A stretch of DNA of 64,000 nt from Streptomyces sp. NBC_00510 (GCA_036013505.1 CP107851.1:1364001-1428000); one strand, 5' to 3'. Shown: positions 33,603 through 42,186, numbered from the stretch's first letter. Notes: generated from the letters alone by a model not told the origin. Numbers and translations: made by a program.

Positions 33603-34481
33603 ATGACACCGGTCGTCCCCGGTTTCGCCTACCACCGCGTCCCCGTCGCCGACGGCGTCGCCCTCAACGTCGCCGTCGGCGGCTCGGGCAGCCCCGTCGT
33701 ACTCCTGCACGGCTTCCCGCAGACCCACCTCATGTGGCGACACGTCGCCGCCGACCTGGCCGCCGACCACACCGTGATCTGCCCCGACCTGCGTGGTTAC
33801 GGTGCCAGCGACAAGCCGGCCCCCGCGGGACCCATCACGTACGCCAAGCGCACCATGGCCGCGGACGTCGTCGCGCTGGCCCGCGCGCTCGGTCACGACC
33901 GTTTCGCGCTCGCCGGCCACGACCGCGGCGCCCTGGTCGCCTTCCGCGCCGGGCTCGACCATCCCGACGCGGTCAGCCGGCTGGCCGTACTCGACGTGCT
34001 GCCGACCCTGGACATGTGGGACGTCCTGCACGGCGCCGACGCGGCCGTGGGCTTCCACCTATACCTGATGGCCCAGCCCCCGGGCCTGCCCGAGCAGATG
34101 ATCGCCGCCGCCCCGGACGCCTTCTTCGGGCACTTCCTCGACGCGTGGAACCGTTCCCCGGAGACCTTCCCGCCCGCCGTGCGCACCGCCTACCTCGACG
34201 CGTGCCGCGCGGCCGTCCCCTCGATCGTGGCCGACTACCGCGCCTCGGCGACCGTCGACGCCGACCACGACCGCGCCGACCGGGCCGCGGGCCGGCGGCT
34301 CCGGATGCCGGTCGCGGTCCTCCAGCAGGATTGGGGCGCCGCCCTCGGCTACGACGCCCGCGCCCTCTGGCAGGCCTGGGCCCCCGACCTGACGCACACC
34401 ACCGTCGGTTGCGGCCACTTCATGGCGGAGGAGGACCCGGGACTCGTCGCGTCGGCCCTGCGCGCACTCGTCGCCTCCTGA
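33603..34481 (+). CDS. Alpha/beta hydrolase, haloacetate-dehalogenase / epoxide-hydrolase-like
   Basis: A 292-residue soluble hydrolase. Motifs are the oxyanion loop HGFPQTHLMWR, RGYGASDKP, nucleophile Asp107 in GHDRGA (an Asp nucleophile, so not an esterase) and His272 in GCGHFMAEE. Overall it resembles fluoroacetate dehalogenases (SIVADYRASA; LYLMAQPPGLPE), but the halide-binding tryptophan of their HW motif is replaced (GFHLYLMAQ), so defluorination is doubtful. Divergent from the SARP gene with 136 bases between. Confidence 0.85.
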   Translation: MTPVVPGFAYHRVPVADGVALNVAVGGSGSPVVLLHGFPQTHLMWRHVAADLAADHTVICPDLRGYGASDKPAPAGPITYAKRTMAADVVALARALGHDRFALAGHDRGALVAFRAGLDHPDAVSRLAVLDVLPTLDMWDVLHGADAAVGFHLYLMAQPPGLPEQMIAAAPDAFFGHFLDAWNRSPETFPPAVRTAYLDACRAAVPSIVADYRASATVDADHDRADRAAGRRLRMPVAVLQQDWGAALGYDARALWQAWAPDLTHTTVGCGHFMAEEDPGLVASALRALVAS

Positions 34482-34533
34482 ACTCCCGCAACCGGCCGCG
34501 GCCCGGGGCGGGAAGAACTTCGGAAGCGAGTTA

Positions 34534-34556
34534 CGTTACAGATATCAGTGGTAACG
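34534..34556. promoter_or_regulatory. Candidate operator CGTTAC-N11-GTAACG upstream of the DsbA-like gene
   Basis: A perfect 6-bp inverted repeat with an 11-bp spacer, in an AT-rich patch of otherwise GC-rich DNA, ends 28 bases before the DsbA-like ATG. GTTAC is also directly repeated just upstream (GTTACGTTAC). The spacing suits a TetR-type dimer, but no TetR gene is adjacent. Confidence 0.5.
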
Positions 34557-34584
34557 AATCTCGCGAACCCGTGAGGAGCACCAG

Positions 34585-35208
34585 ATGATCGTCACCCCCG
34601 CCCCCGGGACCTGCTCGCCGCCGCACACCGCGACCGCCGAGCACTGGTTCGACTTCATCTGCCCCTACTGCTACGTGGCCCAGGACCGCACCCGGATCCT
34701 CCGTGAGCACGGCATCCGCGTGGTCGGGCACGCGCTGCGGATCCGCCCCTGGACGGGGCCCGGCGGCAGCCCCCTCGGCCGGCGCGCGGACCCCGCGTAC
34801 GCGCTCCTCGCCCGCGAGGCCGAGGCGGCGGGCCTGCCGCTGCACCGGACGGACCGCGTCACCCACTCGCGCCCCGCACTGGAGGCCCACGCATGGCTCG
34901 CCGCGGGCGACCCGGAGGCCGCCGGCCGTTTCGCCACCGCGGTGTTCGCTGCCAACTTCGCCGACGGCCTCGACATCGGGTCCCGGGCGTTGCTGGTCTC
35001 CCTCGCCGAGGAGGCCGGGGGCGACGCGTCCGGGCTGCGCGCCGCCTGGGGTTCCGCGGCGATGACCGACGCGCTGGCCGCGTCGGAGTTGCTCGCCTGG
35101 CGGTACGGCGTCCACGCCACACCCACCTGGGTCTCCGGGCGCCACGGGATCGCCGGACTCCAGCCCCCGCAGCGGTTCCGCGACTGGGCCGCGGCGCTCG
35201 CCGGCTGA
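34585..35208 (+). CDS. DsbA family (FrnE-like) thioredoxin-fold protein
   Basis: A 207-residue cytoplasmic DsbA-family protein with the active site CPYC (Cys26, Cys29) after FDFI, a helical insertion, and a cis-Pro region ATPTWVSG. FrnE-like relatives act as disulfide isomerases or glutathione-linked oxidoreductases, some in polyketide clusters. No signal peptide is present. A palindromic operator lies directly upstream, so it may be inducible, perhaps by oxidative or electrophile stress. No operon partner. Confidence 0.87.
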   Translation: MIVTPAPGTCSPPHTATAEHWFDFICPYCYVAQDRTRILREHGIRVVGHALRIRPWTGPGGSPLGRRADPAYALLAREAEAAGLPLHRTDRVTHSRPALEAHAWLAAGDPEAAGRFATAVFAANFADGLDIGSRALLVSLAEEAGGDASGLRAAWGSAAMTDALAASELLAWRYGVHATPTWVSGRHGIAGLQPPQRFRDWAAALAG

Positions 35209-35228
35209 GGAGCGGCCGACGACGCGGC

Positions 35229-35417
35229 CTAGCCCAGCAGCGCCTCCATGTGGGCCGCGGCCTCACGGGCGGCCTCGTCGGGGGTACGGCCCTGCTCACG
35301 GGCGAACAGGTAGGCGGCGTACCAGTCCCACCAGTGGTGCTCCGGGGCGGTCGCCTCGTACGCGCCGTGGCGCTCCTCGGTCTCGTGCAGGAGCCCGGCC
35401 AGGGTCGGGACGTCCAT
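35229..35417 (-). CDS. Small conserved hypothetical protein
   Basis: A 62-residue acidic, helical protein (MDVPTLAGLLHETEERHGAY...HHWWDWYAAYLFAREQGRTPDEAAREA). The HHWWDWYAAY core is a pattern I associate with small conserved actinobacterial proteins often found near glyoxalase-fold genes; function unknown. GAGGAGG precedes the ATG. It lies convergent to the DsbA-like gene and downstream of the epoxide-hydrolase relic's terminator. Confidence 0.75.
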   Translation of the reverse strand: MDVPTLAGLLHETEERHGAYEATAPEHHWWDWYAAYLFAREQGRTPDEAAREAAAHMEALLG

Positions 35418-35444
35418 GGCGGCACCTCCTCGGTCGTGCGGCCC

Positions 35445-35478
35445 GGAATCCCACCGTCCGCGAGGACGGTGGGATTCC
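35445..35478. terminator. Hairpin terminator after the epoxide-hydrolase relic
   Basis: A perfect 15-bp stem (GGAATCCCACCGTCC and complement) with a 4-base loop, 15 bases after the relic's stop codon on the minus strand. Its survival supports the relic being the tail of a once-complete gene. Confidence 0.85.
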
Positions 35479-35493
35479 GCAACCCGGGCGCGG

Positions 35494-35760
35494 TCAGCGC
35501 ATCGAGCGGAAGCCCGTGCGGACCTCGTTCACGAACGGCTCCGGCTGCTCCCAGGCGGCGAAGTGACCGCCCTTGGGGAGCCGGTCGTAGTGGACGAGGT
35601 TCGGGTAGGCCTGCTCCGCCCAGCTCCTGGGGGCCTGGTAGAGCTCGTCGGGGAAGACGCTGACGGCGACGGGGAACTTGACGCCCTTCGCGCCGAAGAA
35701 CGGTTTCGCCGGGCGCGCCCACCGCGAGCTTTGCCGGTAGACGGCCGGACCGCCCGATGT
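35494..35760 (-). pseudogene. Truncated epoxide hydrolase (C-terminal relic)
   Basis: On the minus strand about 75 codons give a typical epoxide-hydrolase C-terminus: GAKGVKFPVAVSVFPDELYQ, then SWAEQAYPNLVHYDRLPKGG and HFAAWEQPEPFVNEVR, with the catalytic-His motif GGHFAAWE intact and a normal stop. Upstream the match fades after VYRQSSRWARPAKPFF, and the lid, nucleophile and N-terminal halves (about 300 residues) are absent; the MarR gene begins its 3' end 17 bases away. It is a deletion remnant, not a gene. Confidence 0.8.
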
Positions 35761-35776
35761 CCGTGCCGTCCGGGTG

Positions 35777-36205
35777 TCAGTCGCGGTCCGTCAGGCGGCG
35801 CAGCAGACGGCCCGCCTCGAGGACCTTGCGCACGTCCTCCGGCGGCAGGGTGCCCAGGCGCACGGCGAGCGCCTCGGCCTCGCCGCGGGCCATCCGCACG
35901 AGCTCCCGCCGGCCCGGCGCGGTCATGACCACCCGTGTGGCACGGCCGTCGGCCGGGTCGGGTTCGCGGCGGACCAGCCCGGCCGCCTCCAGTTGCGTCA
36001 CCGCGGCGGTGATCGTGGGCTGGGTGCAGGCGGCCCGCTCGGCGAGGACGCCGACGCGCAAGGGACCGTACTGGTTCAGCAGGGCGAGGACGATGAGCGG
36101 TGTCGGCTGGACCCTCGGCTCGGGGCGGGCGCGGCGCAGCAGCCGCACCAGGCGGTGCAGGGACACCACGAAGTCCAGGGCGTCTTCCTCACCGACCGCC
36201 GCCAT
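35777..36205 (-). CDS. MarR family transcriptional regulator
   Basis: A 142-residue winged-helix regulator (PTPLIVLALLNQYGPLRVGVLAERAACTQPTITAAVTQLEAAGLVRREPDPADGRATRVVMT), with the wing DPADGRA typical of MarR. It lies 30 bases after asnB and directly before the broken epoxide hydrolase, which may have been its target. It could be co-transcribed with asnB; no operator was identified. Confidence 0.9.
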   Translation of the reverse strand: MAAVGEEDALDFVVSLHRLVRLLRRARPEPRVQPTPLIVLALLNQYGPLRVGVLAERAACTQPTITAAVTQLEAAGLVRREPDPADGRATRVVMTAPGRRELVRMARGEAEALAVRLGTLPPEDVRKVLEAGRLLRRLTDRD

Positions 36206-36235
36206 CGTCGGCCCCCTCGTGTGGTCTCCGTCGGG

Positions 36236-38080
36236 TCAGGGGATCCCGATCGTGGGCGAGTACAGGTCCATCCACAGCGCCAGGTCGAGGGCGCGTTCCA
36301 GGCCGTGCCGGGCGGCGTGCGTGCTGACCGGGGTGTCGGTCCTGACCGCGTCCTCCAGCCAGGTCCGGCTGACCAGGTCGAACACCGGGTGCGTGGGCTT
36401 GGCCAGCAGGTCCTTGGCGTTCTCCTGGAGCGCGACGAAGTACCTGGGGTCTTGGGTGGAGGGGTACGGGCTCTTCACCCGGTCGTAGACAGAGCGGGGC
36501 AGCACGTCCGCGGTGGCCTCGCGCAGCAGGCTCTTCTCCCTGCCGTCGAAGGACTTCAGCGACCAGGGCGCGTTGTAGACGTACTGGACCAGGCGGTGGT
36601 CGCAGAACGGGACCCTGACCTCCAGCCCGTTGGCCATGCTCGCCCGGTCCTTGCGGTCGAGGAGGATGCGCACGAAGCGGGTGAGGTGGAGGTGGCTGAT
36701 GACCCGCATCCGGTACTCGAAGTCGCTCTCGCCGTCGAGGCGCTCGACGCCGGCGACCGCGTGGCGGTAGCCGTCGTGGACGTAACCCTCCAGGTCCAGG
36801 GACTTGGCCACCTGGTCGGTGAGGATGTTGCCGTCGTCGCCGAACTCCGTCGTGAACCGCACCAGCCAGGGGAAGGTGTCGGCCCTGCGGGCCTCCTCGT
36901 CGAAGAACTGGCGGTAGCCGCCGAAGACCTCGTCGGCCGACTCTCCGGAAAGCGCGACGGTCGAGTGCTGCCGGATGGCCTTGAACAGCAGGTAGAGGGA
37001 GGAGTCCATGTCGCCGAGCCCGGCCGGGATGTCACGGGCGCGGATCACCCGGGCCCGCACGTCCGGATCGGCGAGCTGGTCGGAGTCGAGGACGATGTCC
37101 TGGTGCTCGGTCCCGCAGAGTTCGGCGACGTCGTGGACGAACGGGGTGTCGGGCGTCCCGCGCAGGCTGTCGGGGACGAAGTGCTCGGTCTGGCCGACGA
37201 AGTCGACCGCGAAGCTGCGCACCTTCTCGCCCTGGTCGGCGAGTTGCCGCGCCGCGATCGCCGTCATCGCCGAGGAGTCCAGACCGCCGGAGAGCAGGGT
37301 GCAGCGCGGCACGTCGGAGACGAGCTGGCGCCGCACGATGTCCTCGAGCAGCTCGCGCACGCGCGCGATCGAGGTCTCCTTGTCGTCGGTGTGCGGCTCG
37401 GTCCGCAGCGACCAGTAGACGTGGGTGCGGATGCCGCCCCGTCCGACGGTGACGACGGTGCCGGGCTCGACCTCGCGCATGCCGTCCCAGATCGCGTGAC
37501 CGGGTGTCTTGACGAAGGCGAAGAGCTCCCGCAGCCCGTCCAGGGTGACGCGGCGGGGGACGAGCGGGTTGGCCAGGATCGCCTTGGGCTCGGACCCGAA
37601 CAGCACGCCGTCGTCGGTCGGGTAGTAGTAGAACGGCTTGATCCCCATCCGGTCGCGGATCATGACGAGCTTCTGCTCGCGGCTGTCCCAGATGGCGAAG
37701 GCGTACATGCCGTTGAGCCGTTCCGCGACGCCCTCCCCCCACTCCAGGTAGCCGCGCAGCACCACTTCGGTGTCGGAGGTGGTGGTGAAGCGGTGGCCGC
37801 GCACGGTCAGTTCCCTGCGCAGTTCGGTGAAGTTGTAGGCCTCACCCGAGTACACCATCGCCACCGCGCCGCCCTCGGGTGCCTCGGCGCTCATCGGCTG
37901 CCGGCCGCCCGGCAGGTCGATGATCGCGAGCCTGCGGTGTCCGAGCGCGGCGGGTCCGTCGACCCACGTGCCGCGGTCGTCAGGCCCACGGCAGGCCATC
38001 GTCTCGGTCATCGCGTCGACCGTTTCCCGCTCGTTCCCCAGGTCCCTGCGGAACGAGATCCATCCGGCGATTCCGCACAT
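36236..38080 (-). CDS. asnB: Asparagine synthetase, glutamine-hydrolysing
   Basis: A 614-residue class B asparagine synthetase: converts aspartate, glutamine and ATP to asparagine and glutamate. Cys2 is the N-terminal nucleophile of the glutaminase domain (MCGIAGWISF; RGPDDRGTW; GEAYNFTELR). The synthetase domain has the PP-loop SGGLDSS and SGESADEVFGGY. Length is near that of the actinobacterial family. AsnB-like proteins can also amidate peptides or antibiotics, but motifs here suggest primary metabolism. It ends 30 bases before the MarR gene. Confidence 0.93.
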   Translation of the reverse strand: MCGIAGWISFRRDLGNERETVDAMTETMACRGPDDRGTWVDGPAALGHRRLAIIDLPGGRQPMSAEAPEGGAVAMVYSGEAYNFTELRRELTVRGHRFTTTSDTEVVLRGYLEWGEGVAERLNGMYAFAIWDSREQKLVMIRDRMGIKPFYYYPTDDGVLFGSEPKAILANPLVPRRVTLDGLRELFAFVKTPGHAIWDGMREVEPGTVVTVGRGGIRTHVYWSLRTEPHTDDKETSIARVRELLEDIVRRQLVSDVPRCTLLSGGLDSSAMTAIAARQLADQGEKVRSFAVDFVGQTEHFVPDSLRGTPDTPFVHDVAELCGTEHQDIVLDSDQLADPDVRARVIRARDIPAGLGDMDSSLYLLFKAIRQHSTVALSGESADEVFGGYRQFFDEEARRADTFPWLVRFTTEFGDDGNILTDQVAKSLDLEGYVHDGYRHAVAGVERLDGESDFEYRMRVISHLHLTRFVRILLDRKDRASMANGLEVRVPFCDHRLVQYVYNAPWSLKSFDGREKSLLREATADVLPRSVYDRVKSPYPSTQDPRYFVALQENAKDLLAKPTHPVFDLVSRTWLEDAVRTDTPVSTHAARHGLERALDLALWMDLYSPTIGIP

Positions 38081-38230
38081 GCGTATGCCTCCGGGCTATC
38101 GCTGTGCCCGTCCGTCGTTCGCGACGTCACGGATCGGGTTGGCCCTGGCCGGCTCCGCGGCGCGGTTGTCACTCTCGGTGATATGTATCGGGCACCTATC
38201 AATCGAGTGTCCGTCGGCTCCGGTCGACCG

Positions 38231-38965
38231 TCAAACGCCCGCGCCGACGCCGTGCTCCACGAGGGGCCCAACCGTCAGACCGGCGTCCCGGCATGCCGTG
38301 ACCAGGGCGGGAAGCGCCGCGAGGGTGGCGCGCCAGGAACCCGGGGCGGAGGCGTGGTCGCTGTCGTGGAGCAGGACGGTGGCGCCCGCGCGCAGATCGG
38401 GCCGGAGGGTCGCCAGTACGGACTCCCCGGTGGCGCCGGTCGTCCAGTCGCGGCCCCAGGCGCTCCACAGGACCGGGGTCAGGCCGGTGCACGCGGCCGC
38501 CGCCCAGCGTCCTCCGGTGAGGATGCCGTACGGAGGGCGGTACCAGACCGGCGCGGCGCCGCAGGCGTCGCGGACCGCCCGGACGGCGCGGGCCAGGTCG
38601 GCCCGGTCGCGCGCGGGACCGGGCAGCCACGGGCGGTCGTGGGTCCAGCCGTGGACGGCGATCTCGTGGCCGCGCCGGACGGCCTCGCGCACGATCCGGG
38701 GGTGGCCGCCCACCCGCGCGCCCAGGACGAAGAAGGTGGCCCGGACCGAGAGTTCGTCGAGGGCGTCCAGGAAGCGCGGGGTGGAGACCGGATCGGGCCC
38801 GTCGTCGAAGGTGAGGGCCACGTGGTCGGGGCGTCCGAGGCCGGCCAGGGCGGGGAAGGCCCGGCGGCGCAGCCCGGGCAGCCAGGTGGCGGCCGGGACG
38901 ATGTGGCCGGCCGCCAGGACGCCCCCCGCCAGCGCCGCCCGCCGGACGTCGCCGCCGCGCCTCAT
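38231..38965 (-). CDS. Polysaccharide deacetylase family protein (NodB homology)
   Basis: A 244-residue CE4 deacetylase. An N-terminal hydrophobic stretch (residues 9-30) may anchor or export it. The NodB domain has TFDDGPD (catalytic Asp54, metal Asp55), the metal histidines in HGWTH (104 and 108) and RPPYG (142-146), with LLHDSD near the end. Substrates include peptidoglycan, chitooligosaccharides and N-acetylglucosaminyl lipids. The ATG overlaps the EamA transporter stop by 4 bases, so it is coupled to a membrane transporter and an SDR. Confidence 0.9.
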   Translation of the reverse strand: MRRGGDVRRAALAGGVLAAGHIVPAATWLPGLRRRAFPALAGLGRPDHVALTFDDGPDPVSTPRFLDALDELSVRATFFVLGARVGGHPRIVREAVRRGHEIAVHGWTHDRPWLPGPARDRADLARAVRAVRDACGAAPVWYRPPYGILTGGRWAAAACTGLTPVLWSAWGRDWTTGATGESVLATLRPDLRAGATVLLHDSDHASAPGSWRATLAALPALVTACRDAGLTVGPLVEHGVGAGV

Positions 38966-39900
38966 CCCGGCCCCCCGTGGACGGTACGGTGACGGTTCTC
39001 CGGGGCGCCCGGACGCTTCCCGCGCGGCACGTCCCAGCCGCCGGCCACGGCGGGCGAGCGCGACAGGCCGACGGCTCCGGCGGCCATCAAGGCGACGCCG
39101 GCCGCCTCGGGCACGACGTGCGCACCGAGCGCGATCCGTTCCCCGAAGAGGACCCAGCCCAGCGCCACGCTGACCACCGCGTCCCCGATGGTGAGCGCCG
39201 GCTGGGACGCCGCGAGGCTGCCGGCCCGCAGGGTGACCTGGAGCAGCAGCAGGCTGAGCAGGCCGACCGCGCCCACCGCGTACAGCTGCCAGGAGGTGAA
39301 CACCCGCGGCAGGCCCTCGGGGATGCGACCCGTGACGTCCTTGATCAGCGCCGCCGTGCAGGCGAAGCAGGCGGCCGTGGCGCACCCCAGGACGCAGGCC
39401 CGCGCACCGCCGCTCAGCGCCCGCCCGACGAGCCACAGGACGAGCACCAGCAGCGCCAGCGGCACACCGGCCCGCGGCCAGGTGCCCGGCAGGGCCTGCG
39501 CCTGCCCGCCGGACGGCGTCGCGGCACCGAGGAACAGGGCCAGTCCCCCGGCCAGCGCCAGGAACCACACCCAGGTCCCGGCGTCGGGCCGCCGGGAGAA
39601 CGCCAGGCTCCCCGCCATCAGGGTGAACAACAACTCGGTGGCCATGAGCGGCTGCACCACCGACAGTTGCCCCACCGCCAGGGCACTTGCCTGCAGGACC
39701 CCGGAGACCGCGAGCGCCGCCATCCCGGTTGCCCAGAACGGGCGCCGGACCAGTCGCAGCAGGTGCCGCAGCCGCCCGCGCAGACCGTGCCCCGCGCCCT
39801 CTTCCTCCTCCTGCTGCAGGGCGGCGCGCCGCTGCAAAGCGGAGGCCGCGCCGTTGGCGAGGGCCGCCAGCAGTGCCAGCACGACGGTCAGGACGGGCAC
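38962..39900 (-). CDS. EamA/DMT-type membrane transporter
   Basis: A 312-residue polytopic protein with about nine or ten helices, starting VPVLTVVLALLAALANGAASALQRRAA and containing a Glu/Arg-rich cytoplasmic loop near 30-52. The pattern resembles DMT/NIPA-like transporters, a fold also used by lipid-sugar flippases such as ArnE/ArnF. The GTG start lies 4 bases after the SDR stop, and its stop overlaps the deacetylase ATG. The context suggests translocation of a glycosylated lipid or cell-wall precursor, but that is inference. Confidence 0.83.
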   Translation of the reverse strand: MPVLTVVLALLAALANGAASALQRRAALQQEEEEGAGHGLRGRLRHLLRLVRRPFWATGMAALAVSGVLQASALAVGQLSVVQPLMATELLFTLMAGSLAFSRRPDAGTWVWFLALAGGLALFLGAATPSGGQAQALPGTWPRAGVPLALLVLVLWLVGRALSGGARACVLGCATAACFACTAALIKDVTGRIPEGLPRVFTSWQLYAVGAVGLLSLLLLQVTLRAGSLAASQPALTIGDAVVSVALGWVLFGERIALGAHVVPEAAGVALMAAGAVGLSRSPAVAGGWDVPRGKRPGAPENRHRTVHGGPG

Positions 39901-39904
39901 CGCG

Positions 39905-40738
39905 TCATCCGTACTTGCCCGCGAGACGCCGGTAGACCCAGGGCAGGACGCCGCGCACGGCGACCGGGATCCGCAGCCAGCGGGGGACGTACACCTCGTC
40001 CCGTCCCTTGCGGACCGCGTCGGTCACCACCCGGGCGACCCGCTCGGCGGGCATCGGGCGGGGCCGGGAACGGGTGTACGCCACGCCCCGCGTCGCGAAG
40101 AACGGCGTGTCGACGACGCCCGGGATGACATGGGTGATGCGCACCCCGCTGCCGGCCAGCTCGTAGCGGAGCGAGTCGGCGAAGGCGCCGAGCGCCGCCT
40201 TGGCCGCGGAGTACACGGCCTCGTCGCGGACACCGACGCTGCCCGCGAAGGAGCCGATCAGCACGATGTGGCCGCTGCGCCGGGCCAGCATGCCCGGGAG
40301 CACCCGGCGGACCAGCTCCATCGCCGCGACGACGTCCACCATGAAGATCCGCTCGATGACCGCCTGCGGCATCGAGGCGAAGGGACCGGCCCAGCCGATG
40401 CCCGCCCCGGCCACCAGCAGGTCGACCCGGCCGCCCGTCACGCGCGCGGCGTCGCGCACCAGCCGCCCGGTTCCCCCGGGGTCCTCCAGGTCGGCGGGGA
40501 GCGCGGTCCCGGAGGTCCGCTCCGCGACCGCCCGCAGACGCCGGTGGTCGCGGCCGCTGACCAGCAACCGCCATCCCTCGGCGGCGAGGCGGTCGGCGAC
40601 CGCGGCGCCGATGCCCGAGGACGCCCCGGTCACCAGCGCGACCGGGGCCGGTCCGCCGGCCGGGTCCGCCGGGCCGCGCACGGGCTTGCCGCGTACCGCC
40701 TTGCCGCCGGAGACCGCTTGGGGAGGGTGAGAGGTCAT
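39905..40738 (-). CDS. Short-chain dehydrogenase/reductase
   Basis: A 277-residue classical SDR. A basic, Pro-rich N-tail of about 30 residues precedes the Rossmann fold with TGASSGIG, the NAG-like VAGAGIG, catalytic Ser in IGSFAGSVG and YSAAK (Tyr-x3-Lys). The C-terminus is basic and hydrophobic ([20 protein letters not shown]), suggesting a peripheral membrane enzyme acting on lipids. First gene of the SDR-EamA-deacetylase operon. A tandem 19-bp repeat lies directly upstream. Confidence 0.9.
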   Translation of the reverse strand: MTSHPPQAVSGGKAVRGKPVRGPADPAGGPAPVALVTGASSGIGAAVADRLAAEGWRLLVSGRDHRRLRAVAERTSGTALPADLEDPGGTGRLVRDAARVTGGRVDLLVAGAGIGWAGPFASMPQAVIERIFMVDVVAAMELVRRVLPGMLARRSGHIVLIGSFAGSVGVRDEAVYSAAKAALGAFADSLRYELAGSGVRITHVIPGVVDTPFFATRGVAYTRSRPRPMPAERVARVVTDAVRKGRDEVYVPRWLRIPVAVRGVLPWVYRRLAGKYG

Positions 40739-40745
40739 GGCATCG

Positions 40746-40783
40746 CTTTCTGTCCCTGCCGCTGCTTTCCGTCCCTGCCGCTG
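40746..40783. repeat. Tandem 19-bp direct repeat upstream of the SDR start
   Basis: Two adjacent 19-bp copies (CTTTCTGTCCCTGCCGCTG and CTTTCCGTCCCTGCCGCTG) differ at one base. They begin 7 bases upstream of the SDR start and so duplicate its ribosome-binding region (AGGGACAG on the minus strand). The copy number may be variable. Confidence 0.8.
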
Positions 40784-40930
40784 CAGCTGCCGCCCGGGAC
40801 GGCCGGTGCGGCTCCCCCCGGGGCGCGTCCCCCTCCGGTCTCAGTAAACCGCCCGATCGCCGGACCGGCTCTGTGGGCGACCCGGCCGGGAGGCAGGGGG
40901 CGGGGGTCGCCCCATGATGCGGGGCGGTTC

Positions 40931-40956
40931 GTTTCAAGACGGGGCAAATCGGTTAG
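40931..40956 (+). promoter_or_regulatory. Possible sigma-B-like stress promoter
   Basis: GTTT and GGTTAG are separated by 16 bases, close to the sigma-B-type pattern GNNT-N14-16-GGGTAY, in an AT-richer patch 97 bases before the glycosyltransferase start. The -10 box departs from consensus, so this is tentative. Confidence 0.3.
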
Positions 40957-41052
40957 ACCCGAGTAGTCCGCAACTGGTGTACGAGGTGATCACGTGCCGG
41001 ATGTGCCCGCAGCAGCGCCGCCCGTTCCCTCCCGGCGGGACGTGGTGTCGCG

Positions 41053-42186
41053 GTGACGCACACCGGGCGGGCGGGCCGTGCGCCCCGGCGTTTCCTCGTG
41101 CTCAGCGCCGCCATGGGCGCCGGTCACGACGCCGTCGCCGACGAGCTCGTCGCACGGCTCACCGCCCGCGGCGCGCAGGCCCGCAGGGCCGACGTGCTGG
41201 AACTCCTCCCCGCGCACGCCGGCGCGGCGCTGCGCGCCTTCTACCGCGCCACGGTCCTGCACCTCCCGCTGCTCTACGCGGGCATCTATGCGACGTTCCT
41301 GCGCCCCGGCGGGTCACGCCGCACGCCCGGCCCGGCCGGGCTGGCCGGACTCGCCGAGCGCGGGCTCGCCGAACTCGTCCGGCGCGAGCGGCCCGGGCTG
41401 GTCGTCCCGGTGTTCCACCTTGCGGCGCAGCTCACCGGCGGGATGCGGGCCCGCGGAACGCTTGCGGTGCCCAGCGCGGTGGTGGTCACGGACTTCGACG
41501 TGCACAGCCAGTGGCTCCACCCCGGCAACGACCTGTACTGCTGCCTCACCGAAAGCGCCGCCCGCCGGGTGCGGGAGGCCACCGACCGCCCGGCCTCCGC
41601 GACCGGTCCCCTGGTCGCGTCCCGCTTCCTGGCGCCCGCCCCGGACGCCGGGCCCTGGCACCGGGTGTTCCGTTCCCGGGCGCCGGACCGGCCGGTCGTC
41701 CTGCTCTCCGCGGGTGCCTGGGGCGCCGGCACGCACCTGGCGGACACGGCCGCCCTGCTCGCGCGGGCCGGTTTCCTGCCGGTGGCGCTGTGCGGCGAGA
41801 ACCGGCGGCTGCGGGCCCGGCTCTCCCGCGTCCCCGGGACGCTCGCGCTGGGCTGGGAACGGGACATGCCCGCGCTGATGAGCGCGGCGGACGCGCTGGT
41901 GGACAACGCCGCGGGGCAGACCGCGCTCGAAGCACTGGCCATGGGACTGCCCGTCGTCGGCTACCGCCCCATCCCGGGCCACGGCAAGGCCGGGGCGCAC
42001 CAGATGGCGGCGCTCGGTCTGACCCGCTTCGCCACCGATCCGTGGACGCTGATCGACGTCCTGGACGGCCTCACCCGTCCGCGCCGCCCGCGCCGCACCC
42101 CCTCCCCGGCCGCCGCCGCGCTCTTCGCCCCGGACACCGCGGCGCACCTGATGGAGCGTTGCGAACCGGCCCCGGTCGCGGTCTGA
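41053..42186 (+). CDS. MGDG-synthase-like glycosyltransferase (GT28 type)
   Basis: A 377-residue GT-B glycosyltransferase. The N-terminus (VLSAAMGAGHDAVADELVARL) has the glycine-rich acceptor-lipid loop of monogalactosyldiacylglycerol synthases. The C-terminal sugar-nucleotide site reads VDNAAGQTALEALAMGLPVVGYRPIPGHG. Relatives move Gal, Glc or GlcNAc from UDP-sugars onto diacylglycerol or lipid II. It should work at the inner membrane face. GTG 41053 is chosen from domain start; no strong ribosome site. Four bases separate it from the permease gene, and the deacetylase operon is divergent. Confidence 0.88.
   Translation: MTHTGRAGRAPRRFLVLSAAMGAGHDAVADELVARLTARGAQARRADVLELLPAHAGAALRAFYRATVLHLPLLYAGIYATFLRPGGSRRTPGPAGLAGLAERGLAELVRRERPGLVVPVFHLAAQLTGGMRARGTLAVPSAVVVTDFDVHSQWLHPGNDLYCCLTESAARRVREATDRPASATGPLVASRFLAPAPDAGPWHRVFRSRAPDRPVVLLSAGAWGAGTHLADTAALLARAGFLPVALCGENRRLRARLSRVPGTLALGWERDMPALMSAADALVDNAAGQTALEALAMGLPVVGYRPIPGHGKAGAHQMAALGLTRFATDPWTLIDVLDGLTRPRRPRRTPSPAAAALFAPDTAAHLMERCEPAPVAV

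Larger units (their letters stand above)
40739..41052. promoter_or_regulatory. Divergent intergenic region (SDR / glycosyltransferase)
   Basis: This 314-bp gap lies between the minus SDR operon and the plus glycosyltransferase pair. It holds the tandem repeat at 40746-40783 and a possible sigma-B-like promoter at 40931-40956 (GTTT-N16-GGTTAG). The stretch 40785-40920 is very GC-rich with nothing recognisable. No gene is seen. Confidence 0.45.

Noticed and set aside
35774..38992. A 1072-codon open frame antisense to asnB and its neighbours
   Set aside because: It runs across several real genes and their gaps, has no domain pattern, and is explained by codon bias.
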